This document shows, piece by piece, positions 1-10,100 of a stretch of DNA of 64,000 bases; within the stretch, counting starts at the first letter, position 1; each line of letters starts with the position of its first letter. Under the pieces are notes generated by a model, which was not told where the DNA came from, searched no databases, and saw only the letters and a list, made by a program, of their open reading frames with translations. Both the position numbers and the translations under genes were made by a program. The DNA comes from Icerya purchasi (taxonomy: Eukaryota; Arthropoda; Insecta; Hemiptera; Monophlebidae): positions 299,130,464-299,194,463 of the forward strand of contig CM077116.1 in NCBI GenBank assembly GCA_039619475.1, in the 5' to 3' direction.

Positions 1-300
1 TTGCTCTGTTCTCCCTGTGCTTTTCCATCAGCGAACGGAGTGCAAAGATTACGTCGGTAGTACCACATCTTTTTACAAAACCGCAGATTTATTGTTAACT
101 CTACAATGCCTTGTAACCGTTCGTCAATGGCTCGCTTCAATATTTTAAATGTATGTGATAATAATCGTATTGGGCGATAGTTGCTGCAGTCTGCTGGGTC
201 CCCTTTATTTTTGTATATTGGGATGGTTATGCTAGATTTCCAACTGCAGGGGATCACCCCAGCATTAATTACTGTATTGAAGAATTCGTTCTCAATTACA
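1..300 (-). pseudogene. Non-LTR retrotransposon reverse transcriptase fragment (RTE-like), broken
   Basis: Read on the minus strand, about 300 bases encode a piece of a LINE reverse transcriptase. Visible motifs are NYRPIRLLSHTFKILKRAID (the finger-region block shared by RTE-type enzymes) followed by GFVKRCGTTDVIFALRSLME. The two blocks are in different frames, so at least one 1-base frameshift separates them near position 95. The piece runs off the left edge, so its full extent is unknown. It lies downstream of CHMP3 exon 3 on the same strand and so probably sits inside a CHMP3 intron. It is certainly reverse transcriptase; the RTE assignment is inferred from the motif wording. Confidence 0.8.
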
Positions 301-1708
301 CATTTTTATTCGCACTATTGAACTTTAACCTTTATCATTACCGTAACTTTACAATTTTCGAATAATTATTTCTTTCTCTATTTCGGTGTTTGTATACATT
401 TTTGATTTCTATTTTCCTACTTCATGTGATTATGAACAGAGCATATCTTTTTGGATAGTTATGGCGAACCTTTGATATTTTTCATTAAAAATGAATTACA
501 TCTTTAATTTTATACAATAATGATATAAATCAGAAAACAGAACTTCTCTTAATAGGTACTTCCTTCTCAACATCTACAATTTTAAAGCTTTTAAATTGCT
601 TCTTATATTCTCAAATCATTGCTCTCTAGACTGATATATTAAGCTCCGCAAAAGGTTAATCAGCAAGTCAGTTGATATATTAAAAATGTCACAAATTACA
701 GTTTAAAGTTATAACTGAAATTAAAAGACGAACAATATTTCAACGATATTAAAGTTGAAATCGGCAACTTTTTACAGGTTATTTAAATAATTGCATTAAT
801 GCACTTATGTAAAAGCGAACAACTCTGTTTTTAATTGTTCAAAAACTAACAGCGGAATCAATCAACCAGGTCAAAATCTATTTATGTTATTTCAGCTCAG
901 AGTAAGCTTATTAAGATTAACAAATATTACGTAAATAGTTATACTCTGAAGATTTTAGAGAAGATAAAGTTTCAATTAGTAAATGTTTATTATAGCTACT
1001 GCTTTTAATTTTTTATAAATTGAGTTAGCTCAATTATCTTGTTCATTTAAACTGAAACAATTAAAATACATAAGGAATGACATTAAAAAATTAACAGCAA
1101 AATAGTTATTAATCGTAAATTAAACTTACAAGTACTTTAAACATAAAATTTACATTAAATAAAAATATTTAAAAATACCAAAACTTAGAAAATTTACGAA
1201 ATATAAACAATCAAAATAACCGAGATGATATTGTACTGTTCCTTTTTTTTAAAAAATACTTTCACATTAATGCGCGTTTATTTTATTCTGTTCCCATACA
1301 TAATTTAAGTATTTTCGACTACGGTAAATTTAAACTAATTTAAAGAAACATAAATAGCCACAATAAATTTTCATTTAACAGTTACAATATATTTTTACTA
1401 GTTTTAGCTTCTTATTGTTATTGATTACAAAAACAGGTGCAATTTAATTATTAAATTTAAATCATATCCAAACAATTCGATTATACTGCGTAAATACGAA
1501 AAAAAAAAAGTTAAAAACAAATTGAGAAATTTAAAACTGAACTACAATTATTACATTTAACCTCTTCACCCTAGCCAGCTTTAAGATATAACAAAAATAA
1601 AAATTAAACATTCACATTTAAGAACGTAAATTAATTTAACTAGACTTTAAGAATGTAACTATATAGCTCAATATATACATTCATTATATTTCGCCATTTG
1701 AGACTTAC
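301..1708. other. AT-rich intronic sequence, no exon recognised
   Basis: This stretch lies downstream of the CHMP3 exon 3 donor on the minus strand and is presumed to be intron. I looked for the next conserved CHMP3 block (the helix following NQL) and did not see it. The sequence is A/T rich with short homopolymer runs and no recognisable transposon coding sequence. Confidence 0.4.
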
Positions 1709-2241
1709 ATAATTGGTTTTTCATTTGCATTTGTACTGAGTTCAATTGGGTTTTTGAAGTGTGAATTTTTGTAATGACTTGGCGAGCTCTTACAATTTCT
1801 TTGGCCAATATTGTACAAGTATCTTTATCGCCTTTTTTAGCTGCTTCTTTCAAGGAACGTTTTACTTTTTCCTCTTCACGCATTATACCTAAAAATATAA
1901 GTTAAAACTAAATTTTTAAAACGTAACTCAGTACAATATTTCAACGAAACATAAGATGTTAAATATAGCGATCCTTAAAGACCATCATACCTCTGATTTG
2001 ACGATCTAGGGCATAACCTTCTTTACGAATTTTTTGACACCATTCATTCACCTTGGAAAATTTAACAGAAAAATACAACAAATAAATATTAGTCATCAGG
2101 GTGTAACGCTATTATGACTATTATGATGTACTTCAAATAACGACGTAGAATATATAAAATGTTTAATTTATATTTATCGAATATTTATAAAATTACCATT
2201 TCCTTCGGATCTTTCTGAGGAGATTTTCCAAATAAACCCAT
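1709..2241 (-). CDS. CHMP3: CHMP3/VPS24 ESCRT-III subunit, first three coding exons (3' part off window)
   Basis: This is the N-terminal part of charged multivesicular body protein 3, an ESCRT-III subunit that polymerises on endosomal membranes with CHMP2 and recruits VPS4 for vesicle budding and abscission. Exons read on the minus strand: 2241-2197 (MGLFGKSPQKDPKEM, ending at GTAATT), 2051-1991 (VNEWCQKIRKEGYALDRQIR plus one base, donor GTATGA) and 1888-1709 (MREEEKVKRSLKEAAKKGDK onward, donor GTAAGT). Phases join cleanly (0, 1, 1). The basic helix 1 and helix 2 match the human protein closely, including REEEKVKRS, AAKKG and MKNQL. About 95 residues of a usual ~220 are present; the acidic autoinhibitory C-terminus and MIM must lie left of position 1. 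It is divergently arranged with TMEM60. Exon boundaries are hand-inferred; identity is strong. Confidence 0.9.
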
Positions 2242-2589
2242 TTTGGTAGTATTTTTCTATATCCAACTTCTATTAAAAAGTATACTTCCCTTCGTATATT
2301 TTGTTTAGTTTAGTACTCGATAACTTGGCAAACCGAATAAACATCAGTACACCGATTAAATTATCGATACTATCTAAATGTCCTATGCGATAAAATGATG
2401 GACTATAAAATATTTCAGATTATTTTAAACAATTAATTAAAGTATTAATTCAAATTGCGCGTATAAATAAAATTGAAAATAGAATGAAAAATATAATTTA
2501 ATAAAGCCACATATTCTTTTCGCATCTTATGAAAACGCCTATAAGTTATTATTACGTTAACTGAAATGAAATTTCGAGTACATTAAGAG

Positions 2590-3140
2590 CAGGGCTTGAA
2601 AGCTGAATAATAATACGGCTTAAACTTAATACGGCTTATGTCCTTGATAAATACAGCTTAAGCTTTCGGCTTTTGGCTGTTTGAATTTGAAATATGGCTT
2701 AGGCTTTCGGCTTTTGGCTGTTTAAATTTAAAATACGGCTTAAGCTTTCAGCTTTCGGCTTACGAAATGAATTTCAATACAAGATAATTAAAATTATTTA
2801 CTAATTACCATGCATCAAACTATTTAGCATTACTATTGAAACTTCAACTTTTTTCTTTACGCACAATAATAAAAGTTTTCAAAAACAATTTCTTACGCGA
2901 ATAATTATGTCAAAAACGCAAAATCAAGAAATTAAAAAAAAAAAGCTTAAGCCGAATATAAAGCTTAATTTAGCTTTTCTAGAAATACAGCTTAAGCTTT
3001 CAGCTTTCGACTGTTTAAATTTTGAATATAGCTTAAGCTTTAGGCTTTTAGCTTATGGAAATTTAAATATAGCTTTTGGATTAAGCTTATGACGTCTAAA
3101 AATGATTGGCTTTCAGCTTTTGGCTGGCTTTCAAGCCCTG
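2590..3140. mobile_element. hAT-type MITE with perfect 8-bp target duplication
   Basis: The element starts CAGGGCTTGAAAGC and ends GCTTTCAAGCCCTG, a perfect 14-bp inverted terminal repeat with the CAG...CTG ends typical of hAT transposons. It is flanked on both sides by ATTAAGAG (2582-2589 and 3141-3148), an 8-bp direct repeat, the hAT hallmark. No transposase is encoded. The interior consists largely of repeated words on the pattern GCTTAAGCTTTCGGCTTTTG, with many overlapping HindIII-like AAGCTT sites, in the same sense on the left and right halves. The perfect target duplication suggests a fairly recent insertion. Confidence 0.92.
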
Positions 3141-3155
3141 ATTAAGAGGAATTAA

Positions 3156-3246
3156 AGTAATCGAAACCTTTTAAATTTTAAAAACTAAATATTAAATTTA
3201 TCCGCAATAAGAAGTAAAGAATAAAATTTAAAAGGTTTCGATTACT
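3156..3246. repeat. Perfect 25-bp inverted repeat (hairpin)
   Basis: The left arm 3156-3180 begins AGTAATCGAAACCTTTTA and is the exact reverse complement of the right arm 3222-3246, separated by a 41-base loop. It begins eight bases after the right target duplication of the neighbouring hAT MITE and about 310 bases upstream of the TMEM60 start. It may be a very short MITE or a transcribed hairpin; no clear target duplication was seen. Confidence 0.85.
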
Positions 3247-3556
3247 ATACTGTATAAAAAAAAGAAAAAAGATACTACCAATTATTAAATTACAATTTAA
3301 GATATAAGTTTAGAAACAATTGTTTAAATTTTATTTCCGTATAATCAATCACTCGATTATTTTTAAATTTTATTTCCCTATCGATATTTGTAATTTTTGT
3401 TTGCATAGTGCATAATAACATAAATAATGAGCAGGTTCGAAATTTCAAATACAGTTTTTTTATAAGTAAATTTATTGATAGTTTTAATGTTACGAGATGA
3501 GTTAAAGTTATTAAAAAAATGTTATCTAGTCAATTTAATCTGTTTAATGCATCAGA

Positions 3557-3961
3557 ATGGCTTTAGTGCATCGAGCTTTGTTTTGCTGGTTCATTTCGTT
3601 AATTTTTTTTACATTATTAATTTTGCGATTAGATGCACGAATTACGTGGAATTGGTTTTTTGTTTTTGCTCCGGTATGGTTCTATGACATTATATCTATG
3701 GTGTATTATGTATTCGTGTTAATAACTCACTTTAAAACTGAACGTCAACCGGATTTCTTTTCGACTATATTTAAAAAGCTGTGGTTACTAGGATCAGATT
3801 TACTGAAAGTAATTTTTCAAATATTGCTTTGTATATATTTAGAACAACAAACTCCATGGTTACCTTTACATTATGTTATGATACCTTTCTGGATTAATGC
3901 AGTTTTTTTCTCATTGGAGATTTGTGTACACTTAAAACATCGCAGTAATCAGTTAAGTTAA
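3557..3961 (+). CDS. TMEM60: TMEM60-like four-pass membrane protein, intact single exon
   Basis: A 134-residue intact reading frame starting MALVHRALFCWF. It aligns along its whole length with vertebrate TMEM60 (about 133 aa): the conserved core WNWFFVFAPVWFYDII corresponds to WNWFLIFIPVWIFD, and LEQQTPWLPLHYVMIPFW corresponds to the LEQ...LSYVFIPLW block. Four hydrophobic segments are visible at roughly residues 8-27, 33-56, 76-96 and 101-120, with short hydrophilic ends. The cellular role of TMEM60 is not established. The start is chosen because the vertebrate protein begins at the same place relative to the first membrane segment; an out-of-frame ATG lies about ten bases upstream. A polyadenylation signal follows at 4078. 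It is divergent to CHMP3. Confidence 0.9.
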   Translation: MALVHRALFCWFISLIFFTLLILRLDARITWNWFFVFAPVWFYDIISMVYYVFVLITHFKTERQPDFFSTIFKKLWLLGSDLLKVIFQILLCIYLEQQTPWLPLHYVMIPFWINAVFFSLEICVHLKHRSNQLS

Positions 3962-4077
3962 TTTTATTCTCGCTGGCCTAATGTTTATGCATTGTATGTT
4001 TTAAATATTGCATTTATCTAACCAATTATACTTATAATGTATTTATTTTAAAGTAATATTAAAAAAGGAATGTGTAT

Positions 4078-4083
4078 AATAAA
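4078..4083 (+). terminator. Polyadenylation signal AATAAA for TMEM60
   Basis: An AATAAA hexamer lies 117 bases past the TMEM60 stop codon, in a T-rich context; a second AATAAA follows near 4160. Assignment is by position only. Confidence 0.55.
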
Positions 4084-4270
4084 GAAAATATTTTTTACAA
4101 ATATTGTATTTTTTGTGTAAAATATCTTTTATTATTATATTAAAATTATGTAAAGCAGCAATAAAGAAATTCAAAATAAAAACATTTATGTGGCGGTTGC
4201 GTGAAGACAATGAAAAATGCAAGACAAGAACTTGTTCAAAAATGAGTTAAAAATTCAAATATTTATATAT

Positions 4271-4490
4271 AACTCGGCCATTTTGGCCTCGCAAGGGGCT
4301 GTGCCCCTTGACCCCTCTTGCTTACATTTCTATACTTTGTATAAAATGATGAAAATTTACAACGTAATTCTAAATCGGACAATACGAATATAATAATATA
4401 ATCTCAGAAATCCTATAAAATATAACAAATGTTACATAAAATTGGGACATTTTTTCTAATGGGGGGTAGCCTAAGAATTACGTTGTAATT
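4271..4490 (+). repeat. Copy A of an unclassified interspersed repeat found in TA-rich sites
   Basis: The repeat starts AACTCGGCCATTTTGGCC, has a stem CAAGGGGC-TGT-GCCCCTTG, and ends GAATTACGTTGTAATT, followed by a TA-rich run. Two further copies lie at 32041-32452 (opposite orientation) and 45108-45500 (same orientation). All three are bounded by TA-rich or (TA)n sequence. The terminal GAATTACGTTGTAA is present internally in inverted form (TTACAACGTAATTC). This copy lacks most of the internal repeated ACATAAAATTGGGACATTTT units seen in the other two. Confidence 0.85.
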
Positions 4491-5451
4491 AATATATATA
4501 TACACATATGTATAATCTGTGGAATGTGAACTCATTTACACAGTATAATAATCTTACAGTATTTCTCATTTTCGTTTTTTTTATTTTTATAAATACTAGT
4601 ACATAACTCCTAAAGTGATGTTAACTACTTAGAAACTTTATTAAAATCCAAAATAAATGCTAGGCTTTTTTTTCATTAGACTTTTCAAGAAATAATTTTG
4701 TATAATAATTTCGCTATTTTTACTGACTTTAAAAATTGAAGGTTATATGTTCGTCGGTTATGTGATTATGTTTTTTTTTAAGTTTATTCATGGTGGACCA
4801 AATTTAATGATTCTTTGTTTATTCGAAAGTGTACTGGTTTAGTGGTGGCCTCAAATAAGTATACCAGTAAGTATTGGCGAGTACTGAGGTTGATAAATAA
4901 CAGGAAAAAAGGAGGTTTCTTTAGAAAATTTTTTATTATTATAACAAATTACTAATGTTATTTACTATGGAAACGTAAATTGAAAAGAAAATTAATTTTT
5001 AATATAATCAGACAAAAGGTTAAATTATTATCCTTGTTAACTACTACGAATATACCGACTTGAATAAAGAAAATGAATTTGAAATTTCCTAGTACTATTT
5101 ACAAACTAATCATTGACAGAAATATTACAACTTCACATTACTGCATATAACTTTTGATCACGTGGAGTGATTTGGATGATTAGAAACTGTATTAATTAGT
5201 AGTGGTCCTATGTGGGTACAGATGAGTTCCGGTGAATATTGATACTCTGTAGTTATTAAAACGAAATATTAAGAAAAGGAATCTCCCTAAAAATATACTT
5301 TATTTTGTTTAATACAACCGGAAAAAAATTATCATTAGAATATAGGGAAAATATGAACGCCTCAACTTTTAAAAATTCGAATAAGGATAATGAATTTGAA
5401 AATACTAAAGCACGGGTCAAAATAGACATGCCAATTTACATTAATTCACAT
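4491..5451. other. Unannotated AT-rich sequence
   Basis: I see no gene, transposon coding sequence or terminal repeat here. Near 4800-5340 there are phrases that look like old repeat debris (for example GTGGTCC and short GGTACAGATGAG words), but nothing I can assign. Confidence 0.3.
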
Positions 5452-5586
5452 AGAGCTGGAAATTGGTACAGGTCTTAGACATACTATTATAAATAAAATA
5501 TCAAGTGCCCACCGATTCCATGTCTGCTAAAAAAATTATTCAATGTCGAAGGTCAAAAATATTAGTTTTTTGCATTTTTCGGGTAA
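5452..5586 (+). repeat. Short LINE fragment, inverted copy of 7265-7426
   Basis: This sequence, containing GCCCACCGATTCCATGTCTG, is the reverse complement of sequence near 7265-7426 at roughly 90 percent identity by eye. In the LINE at the right it is part of the coding region just ahead of the KVKNISFLHFSGK block. Here it is on the plus strand and stops at TTTTCGGGTAA, after which similarity is lost. Confidence 0.8.
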
Positions 5587-5954
5587 ACGGTAAGTTTTAT
5601 CATAAAAATTGTAGATTATACAATTATCTACAAAATTTGTTCTTATACTTTTTCCCCCCTACGAATTACCATTTCTGAGATATCGCGATTCTAAAATTTG
5701 AAAAAGTCATATTCTACATAATATGCACATATTTCGCACCACCTGTGAGGTAGTGTACTTGGCGCATTTTTTTTAACGTGGTTTCCCCGGTAGGCAAATT
5801 CCACGATCTATTGTGATTCAGTTTTATAAAATAATATTCCATTAACTAAAAAATGATACTATTGTAAACGATTAAAGTGGCCTGAGTTTTGTTGATTTGG
5901 AGAAAATAATAAATAAGTTCAATATGTATGTAGATATTTTAGTCATAGAGTAAC

Positions 5955-6840
5955 TATAGTATTTATTGGTTATACTGATTATAAAACAAATATTAAAGCT
6001 GCAGAACAACGTCGTCGAACTAAAAAAACATCTTCATCTTCTGATGTCGTTTTTGATCAATTTATGACAGTTCCAACAAACCAACAACGATTTCTTGCGA
6101 ATACTCACAAGTCCCGCTTTATTTCTATGTTATATGAAAAATTTAAAACTGCCAATATTTTAGTGAAACAAGTTGATAATGACGCTGATGTCCTTATAAT
6201 TGAAACAGCAATTGAACAAATACAACTGTCGTTGTTGGAGATGTTGATTTATTAATACTACTGACTGCACGAGCTACTATTGATAAGATTATTTACTTTT
6301 TGAAATCTGGGAAGGGTCAACAACAAACAAAAATATATTCATCAAAAAATGTATCTGCTTATCCGAAATGTCAAAATCGTATCTTATTTTTACATGCAAT
6401 AACTGACTGAAATACTACATCAGCAATGTCCAAAAAGGGGAAAACCAAAGTATTAAAATTTTTTGAAAAACAGGATTTTACTAATTGCGCAAACGTTTTT
6501 GAAAATATTGACTCTTCTCCACAAGACATCATCACAAACGGAATTCGGTTTCTTCTTGCTATATATGGAGCTCCAAAGATATTTAAGTTTTGTAAAAAAT
6601 ACACGGAACAATAAAACAGTACAAATATCTTGTGTTCCTCCGACACCTGCATCTGCTTATCACCACTTATATCGAGTATACTGTCAAGTTTAAGTATGCC
6701 TAGGCAATCAACTGGACCCAGAAGACTGAGGTTGGAAACTAATAGATAATACTTTGGAGCCAATCCATACTCTACTCCCACCTGCTCCGGAAAAACTTCT
6801 TAACACCTTCTTCTTCTTCGTGCAACCCGATTCGGGTACA
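5955..6840 (+). pseudogene. Decayed copy of a widespread insect repeat ORF (possible PIN/FEN-like nuclease fold)
   Basis: Successive frames read FIGYTDYKTNIKAAEQ, then MTVPTNQQRFLANTHKSRFI, DNDADVLIIETAIEQ, FLHAIT, GIRFLLAIYGAPK, PPTPASAYHHLYRVYCQV, LGNQLDPED and LLPPAPEKLLNT. This order is that of a long uncharacterised protein found in many copies in insect genomes. In-frame stops and frameshifts at about 6255, 6410, 6612 and 6690 show it is dead. The family has DAD and GED-x-DLL type acidic motifs, here partly kept (DNDADVL), which resemble PIN/XPG-type nucleases; that fold suggestion is my inference. It is sandwiched between two opposed LINE pieces. The left limit is approximate; the right limit is where the minus-strand LINE begins. 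Confidence 0.75.
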
Positions 6841-6842
6841 GC

Positions 6843-7430
6843 TTAACTACTTTTCACGGATTCAACCATATGATAAAATGCGTTTCGATTTCTTGCAATC
6901 TGGAACAATTCTCCTACAAAAACTCCAGTCCATTGCTTAATATTTTGGAGCCAAGAAATCCCTCTTCTTCTTCGTCCCCTTTTCCTTTCTACCGCTCCTA
7001 TCATAATTGTGTGCAGAAGGTGATATGTTGATCCTCTCATGAAATGTCCAAAGAAATTAATTTTGAGTTTTTTAATTATGTCCATTAATATCAGATTCGT
7101 TTTCATCAATTGCAATACCTCCGCATCTTTCATTTTTCTAGTCCATGGTATCTTCCAGATCCGGCAATAACACCACTTTTCAAATGATGAAATACGCTTT
7201 TCCATATGTGCTTTTATTGTCCACGTCTCGCACCTATATAAGAGTACGGACCATACATAACATTTTAGCACCTTACCAGAAAAATGCAAAAAACTAATAT
7301 TTTTGACCTTCGACAACGAATAATTTTTTTAGCAGACATGGAATCGGTGGGCACTTTTGATATTTTATTTGTAATAGTTTGCCTAAGACCTATACCAATT
7401 TTCAGCTCTATGCGAATTAATGTAAACTCA
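6843..7430 (-). pseudogene. Non-LTR retrotransposon, C-terminal end of ORF2 (5'-truncated)
   Basis: The minus strand encodes the post-reverse-transcriptase region of a LINE: KCYVWSVLLYRCETWTI, then FEKWCYCRIWKIPWTRKMKD, the block around FFGHFMRGSTYHLL, and RKRGRRRRGISWLQNIKQWT. These blocks are standard for the endonuclease/reverse-transcriptase LINEs common in insects. About 157 codons are open from 7316; the preceding ~110 bases (ELKIGIGLRQTI) continue the family in another frame. The reverse transcriptase core is missing. The fragment ends at a short CTT repeat where the plus-strand ORF remnant stops. Confidence 0.88.
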
Positions 7431-9119
7431 TCACTATTTTTTCGTCTGTTCTATTACTGACGAAATTTGAACATTATATTCTTAAAATAATACCCAGTCC
7501 TTAAGAAAATATCGAAAGTAGTATCATTTTAAATTTGTCTATTCATATTACATTCAAAAATATTTATACCGAAAATTATAAAAAATGTACTAAAAAATTA
7601 AAAATAATTATTTTTGATAAAAAATTATATATTTTAGGGTAATATACGTAACGTTATTGTGATAATTCTTAAAAAACATAAGCTTTTTGTAGTCGGCGCC
7701 AAATTAAAATTACAATAATATTTAGAAACAGTATAATGAGTATAACAACATAATTACTCCTTCTCCATGAACTAAAACTTACAATCACCAGGAATATTTA
7801 ATGTGATTTTTTAATATTGCATCTGAAGTTAATTCCGACTTTATTCAATATTAATGTTTTTAAGAATAATTATATCTTTATGTATATTACCGTGAAATAT
7901 ATTATTTTTTACCGAATTTTTATTGAAGTTTTAGAGTAAATCTTGAAATCGGTATTTCTGTTTTTAAATATTTGTTAATTCATTTCATAGAATGGTACAT
8001 TCATTGTTTGCATATTTCTAGGTTAATTACTGAAGAATGTTGAAGCAGTGACAGACACATACTGAATCTTAACTATATTTAGTTGGAAAATGCTAAAATT
8101 CACTTGTACGGAACTTTCTTTCTGGTAGTTATCCATAAAAAGAGTTAAATTCTTTTTTAAGAAATTATGGGATATGGAATATAAAAATTAAAGCGATTTT
8201 ATATTACAGTAACGATAAAAAAGTAAACCCAAAGCGCTTGTTGTGCGAATTGTGAGTCAGAGCAAAATTAATGTATTACCGTTTAATAAAATTTTAATTA
8301 TCAATAGATGAGGAAGAATTAATTTTATAAATCAGTTTTGCTTCCGACTTCTAGTAATTACATCAAATAAAATAGTGCAAAAAATTAACTTATTAAAATT
8401 ATATTGTAAATTCCATAATGCATTCCTGATATAAAAAATAAATAAATAGAGTAAACCGCAAAATTAATTTGAATTAATTGAAACATATAAATAAGTAGAT
8501 TTTATATGTTTTCTTTGATTTTTCTAATATAATTAACAATACATTTTCATTTTTTCTATTAAGGCAGATAATTTATTATGCATTGAGGATGTCGATTATG
8601 ATGCTTTATTCTTAACGTTATATTTTATGAGTGCATGGGCACATAATTTTTTCATAAAGTTTTCTTTCTTTGATATATTAAATAGCTCTCTATTCTCAAT
8701 GATTCAATCAGTCCTGTAGTTGGAAACTTTTTTAATAAGGACATTCCGTATGACGAAGAAATTTTTCTCCTGATGTAATTAAATAATTAAACATCTTTAA
8801 TTAAAAATCTTTGTCCTCCTGAAAAAATTGTTATTAATCTATTTTTCGTATTTTGCTGTATCAAATTGATTTGAAATTGTAATGTAAAATTGTTCATCTT
8901 TTTTGTTCTTGGAATTCATCAGACCAATTCAGGAAGTTGTATTTGTTAAATTTATCAAACAGTCCAAATTTTGGATTTTGGATTTACAAATTAAAAAAAA
9001 AAAGAAAAGTTTATAACTGCATAAAATTATATTCTAATACCGCTTATTATTTTCATAAGATCGAAAATAACTTTTAGCAGTCTATGTATGATTTTAGTGA
9101 GATTATAGATATACCTCTT
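7431..9119. other. Unannotated AT-rich sequence
   Basis: No gene or transposon coding sequence recognised on either strand. Composition is uniformly AT-rich, with no strong tandem repeat. Confidence 0.3.
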
Positions 9120-9124
9120 TACGA

Positions 9125-9310
9125 AATTAACTTCAATTCGCTTTTCATAATTCGGCCAGCGAATTTGCTTGTGAATGGTGAACCCTGACTTGTTTATTTA
9201 ATACAATATGTTCCAAACATGCTTATTAGGGTTTAAGTTTGGACTATAAGCTGGCTATTCCAATCGTTTGATTCCGGTTTCCTCTGAGAATACGAGTGTT
9301 AACTGTGCGA
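9125..9310 (-). pseudogene. Tc1-type transposase fragment
   Basis: Translated on the minus strand the sequence gives EETGIKRLE-stop-PAYSPNLNP followed by NKHVWNIL. This corresponds to the end of the Tc1 DDE domain, where the conserved text is a WPAYSPDLNPIEHVWD-like block. The tryptophan before PAYSP is a TAG stop, the aspartate of SPDLNP has become N, and the acidic residue after LNP has been lost, so the protein is dead. Upstream minus-strand text (HTA-like region) is too decayed to define the other catalytic residues. Confidence 0.75.
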
Positions 9311-10017
9311 CCTACGGACGTAAATAAGATATCGTTACTCACTATGTAATAACATATTGAAAAAGAATATTTTGAATATACGAAGAAATGGCCGCTATAG
9401 TGAAGAAGTGGATTCTCATTTTGATATCACGCAAAATAACCATTGTAAAACTGAATCCTGAAGAAATTTAATTTGCAAACAAATTGTATCAGTCATGTCA
9501 CTGTTTAGGGCGTGTTCGTTCGGTTCTGCCAGAGCAGGGTTTCCCAACCTTTTTAGGATCCCGTATACTAATAATGTACGAAATGCTAATAAGATGGTTC
9601 AGAAACACGAAAATATCAAAATTTAATAACTCAGGAACGGTTTGACTTGTATATTTCAAAATAGGAACATATATCATAGTTGAAATCCTGTTTAAGGAAA
9701 TCTATAATTTTAAGTTATTCAATTACTCGGGGCGGCAAAAAACCGTCAAGAATATAATATATGGAATTTAAACGACCTCAAAAACCACTTCAAAATTCAT
9801 AACTCATCACATCAGATAACCTTTTAAAAATGAAATTCAAAATATTAAACAAATCGCAGAAACTATTTCATAAAATAAAAAAAAACCGCTAAAAATTTAT
9901 TTAACATTCCTTTTGGACAAAAAATAGCAAAAAACAATAATGTTCATATACTGAGTAAAAAAGTTGAAAAAACTGAAATATATCCCAAACCCGTGTAAAA
10001 AAAAAGCTTAACAGGAA

Positions 10018-10100
10018 ACATATCCGAGCTTACAACTTCGTATTTAGACTCTTGGAACGCCAAAAGCTCTAAAATTTTTGAAAAAAAAACTGTGTGTCAG
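10018..10100 (+). repeat. Dispersed repeat copy (GCGCCGAAAGCT family)
   Basis: The segment GAGCTTACAACTTCGTATTT then GGAACGCCAAAAGCTCTAAA followed by an A-run matches the more complete copies at 38838-38960 and 50340-51260 (for example CCTCGGGGCGCCGAAAGCTA). It is an isolated partial copy. Confidence 0.55.

Larger units (their letters stand above)
2242..3556. promoter_or_regulatory. Divergent intergenic region between CHMP3 and TMEM60
   Basis: The two start codons face away from each other across 1.3 kb, so both promoters must lie here or in untranslated exons. A 551-bp hAT-type MITE and a 25-bp perfect inverted repeat occupy the right half. The left part (2242-2580) has no convincing TATA box placed relative to a known start. 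Promoter function is inferred only from gene layout. Confidence 0.4.

Noticed and set aside
3475..3687. Plus-strand 70-codon frame ahead of TMEM60
   Set aside because: It overlaps TMEM60 out of frame, and only the 3557 frame matches the family.
9532..9560. CAGGGTTTCCCAACCTTTTT, similar to a hAT terminal repeat
   Set aside because: No matching right end or 8-bp duplication was found nearby; recorded only as a possible solo terminus.
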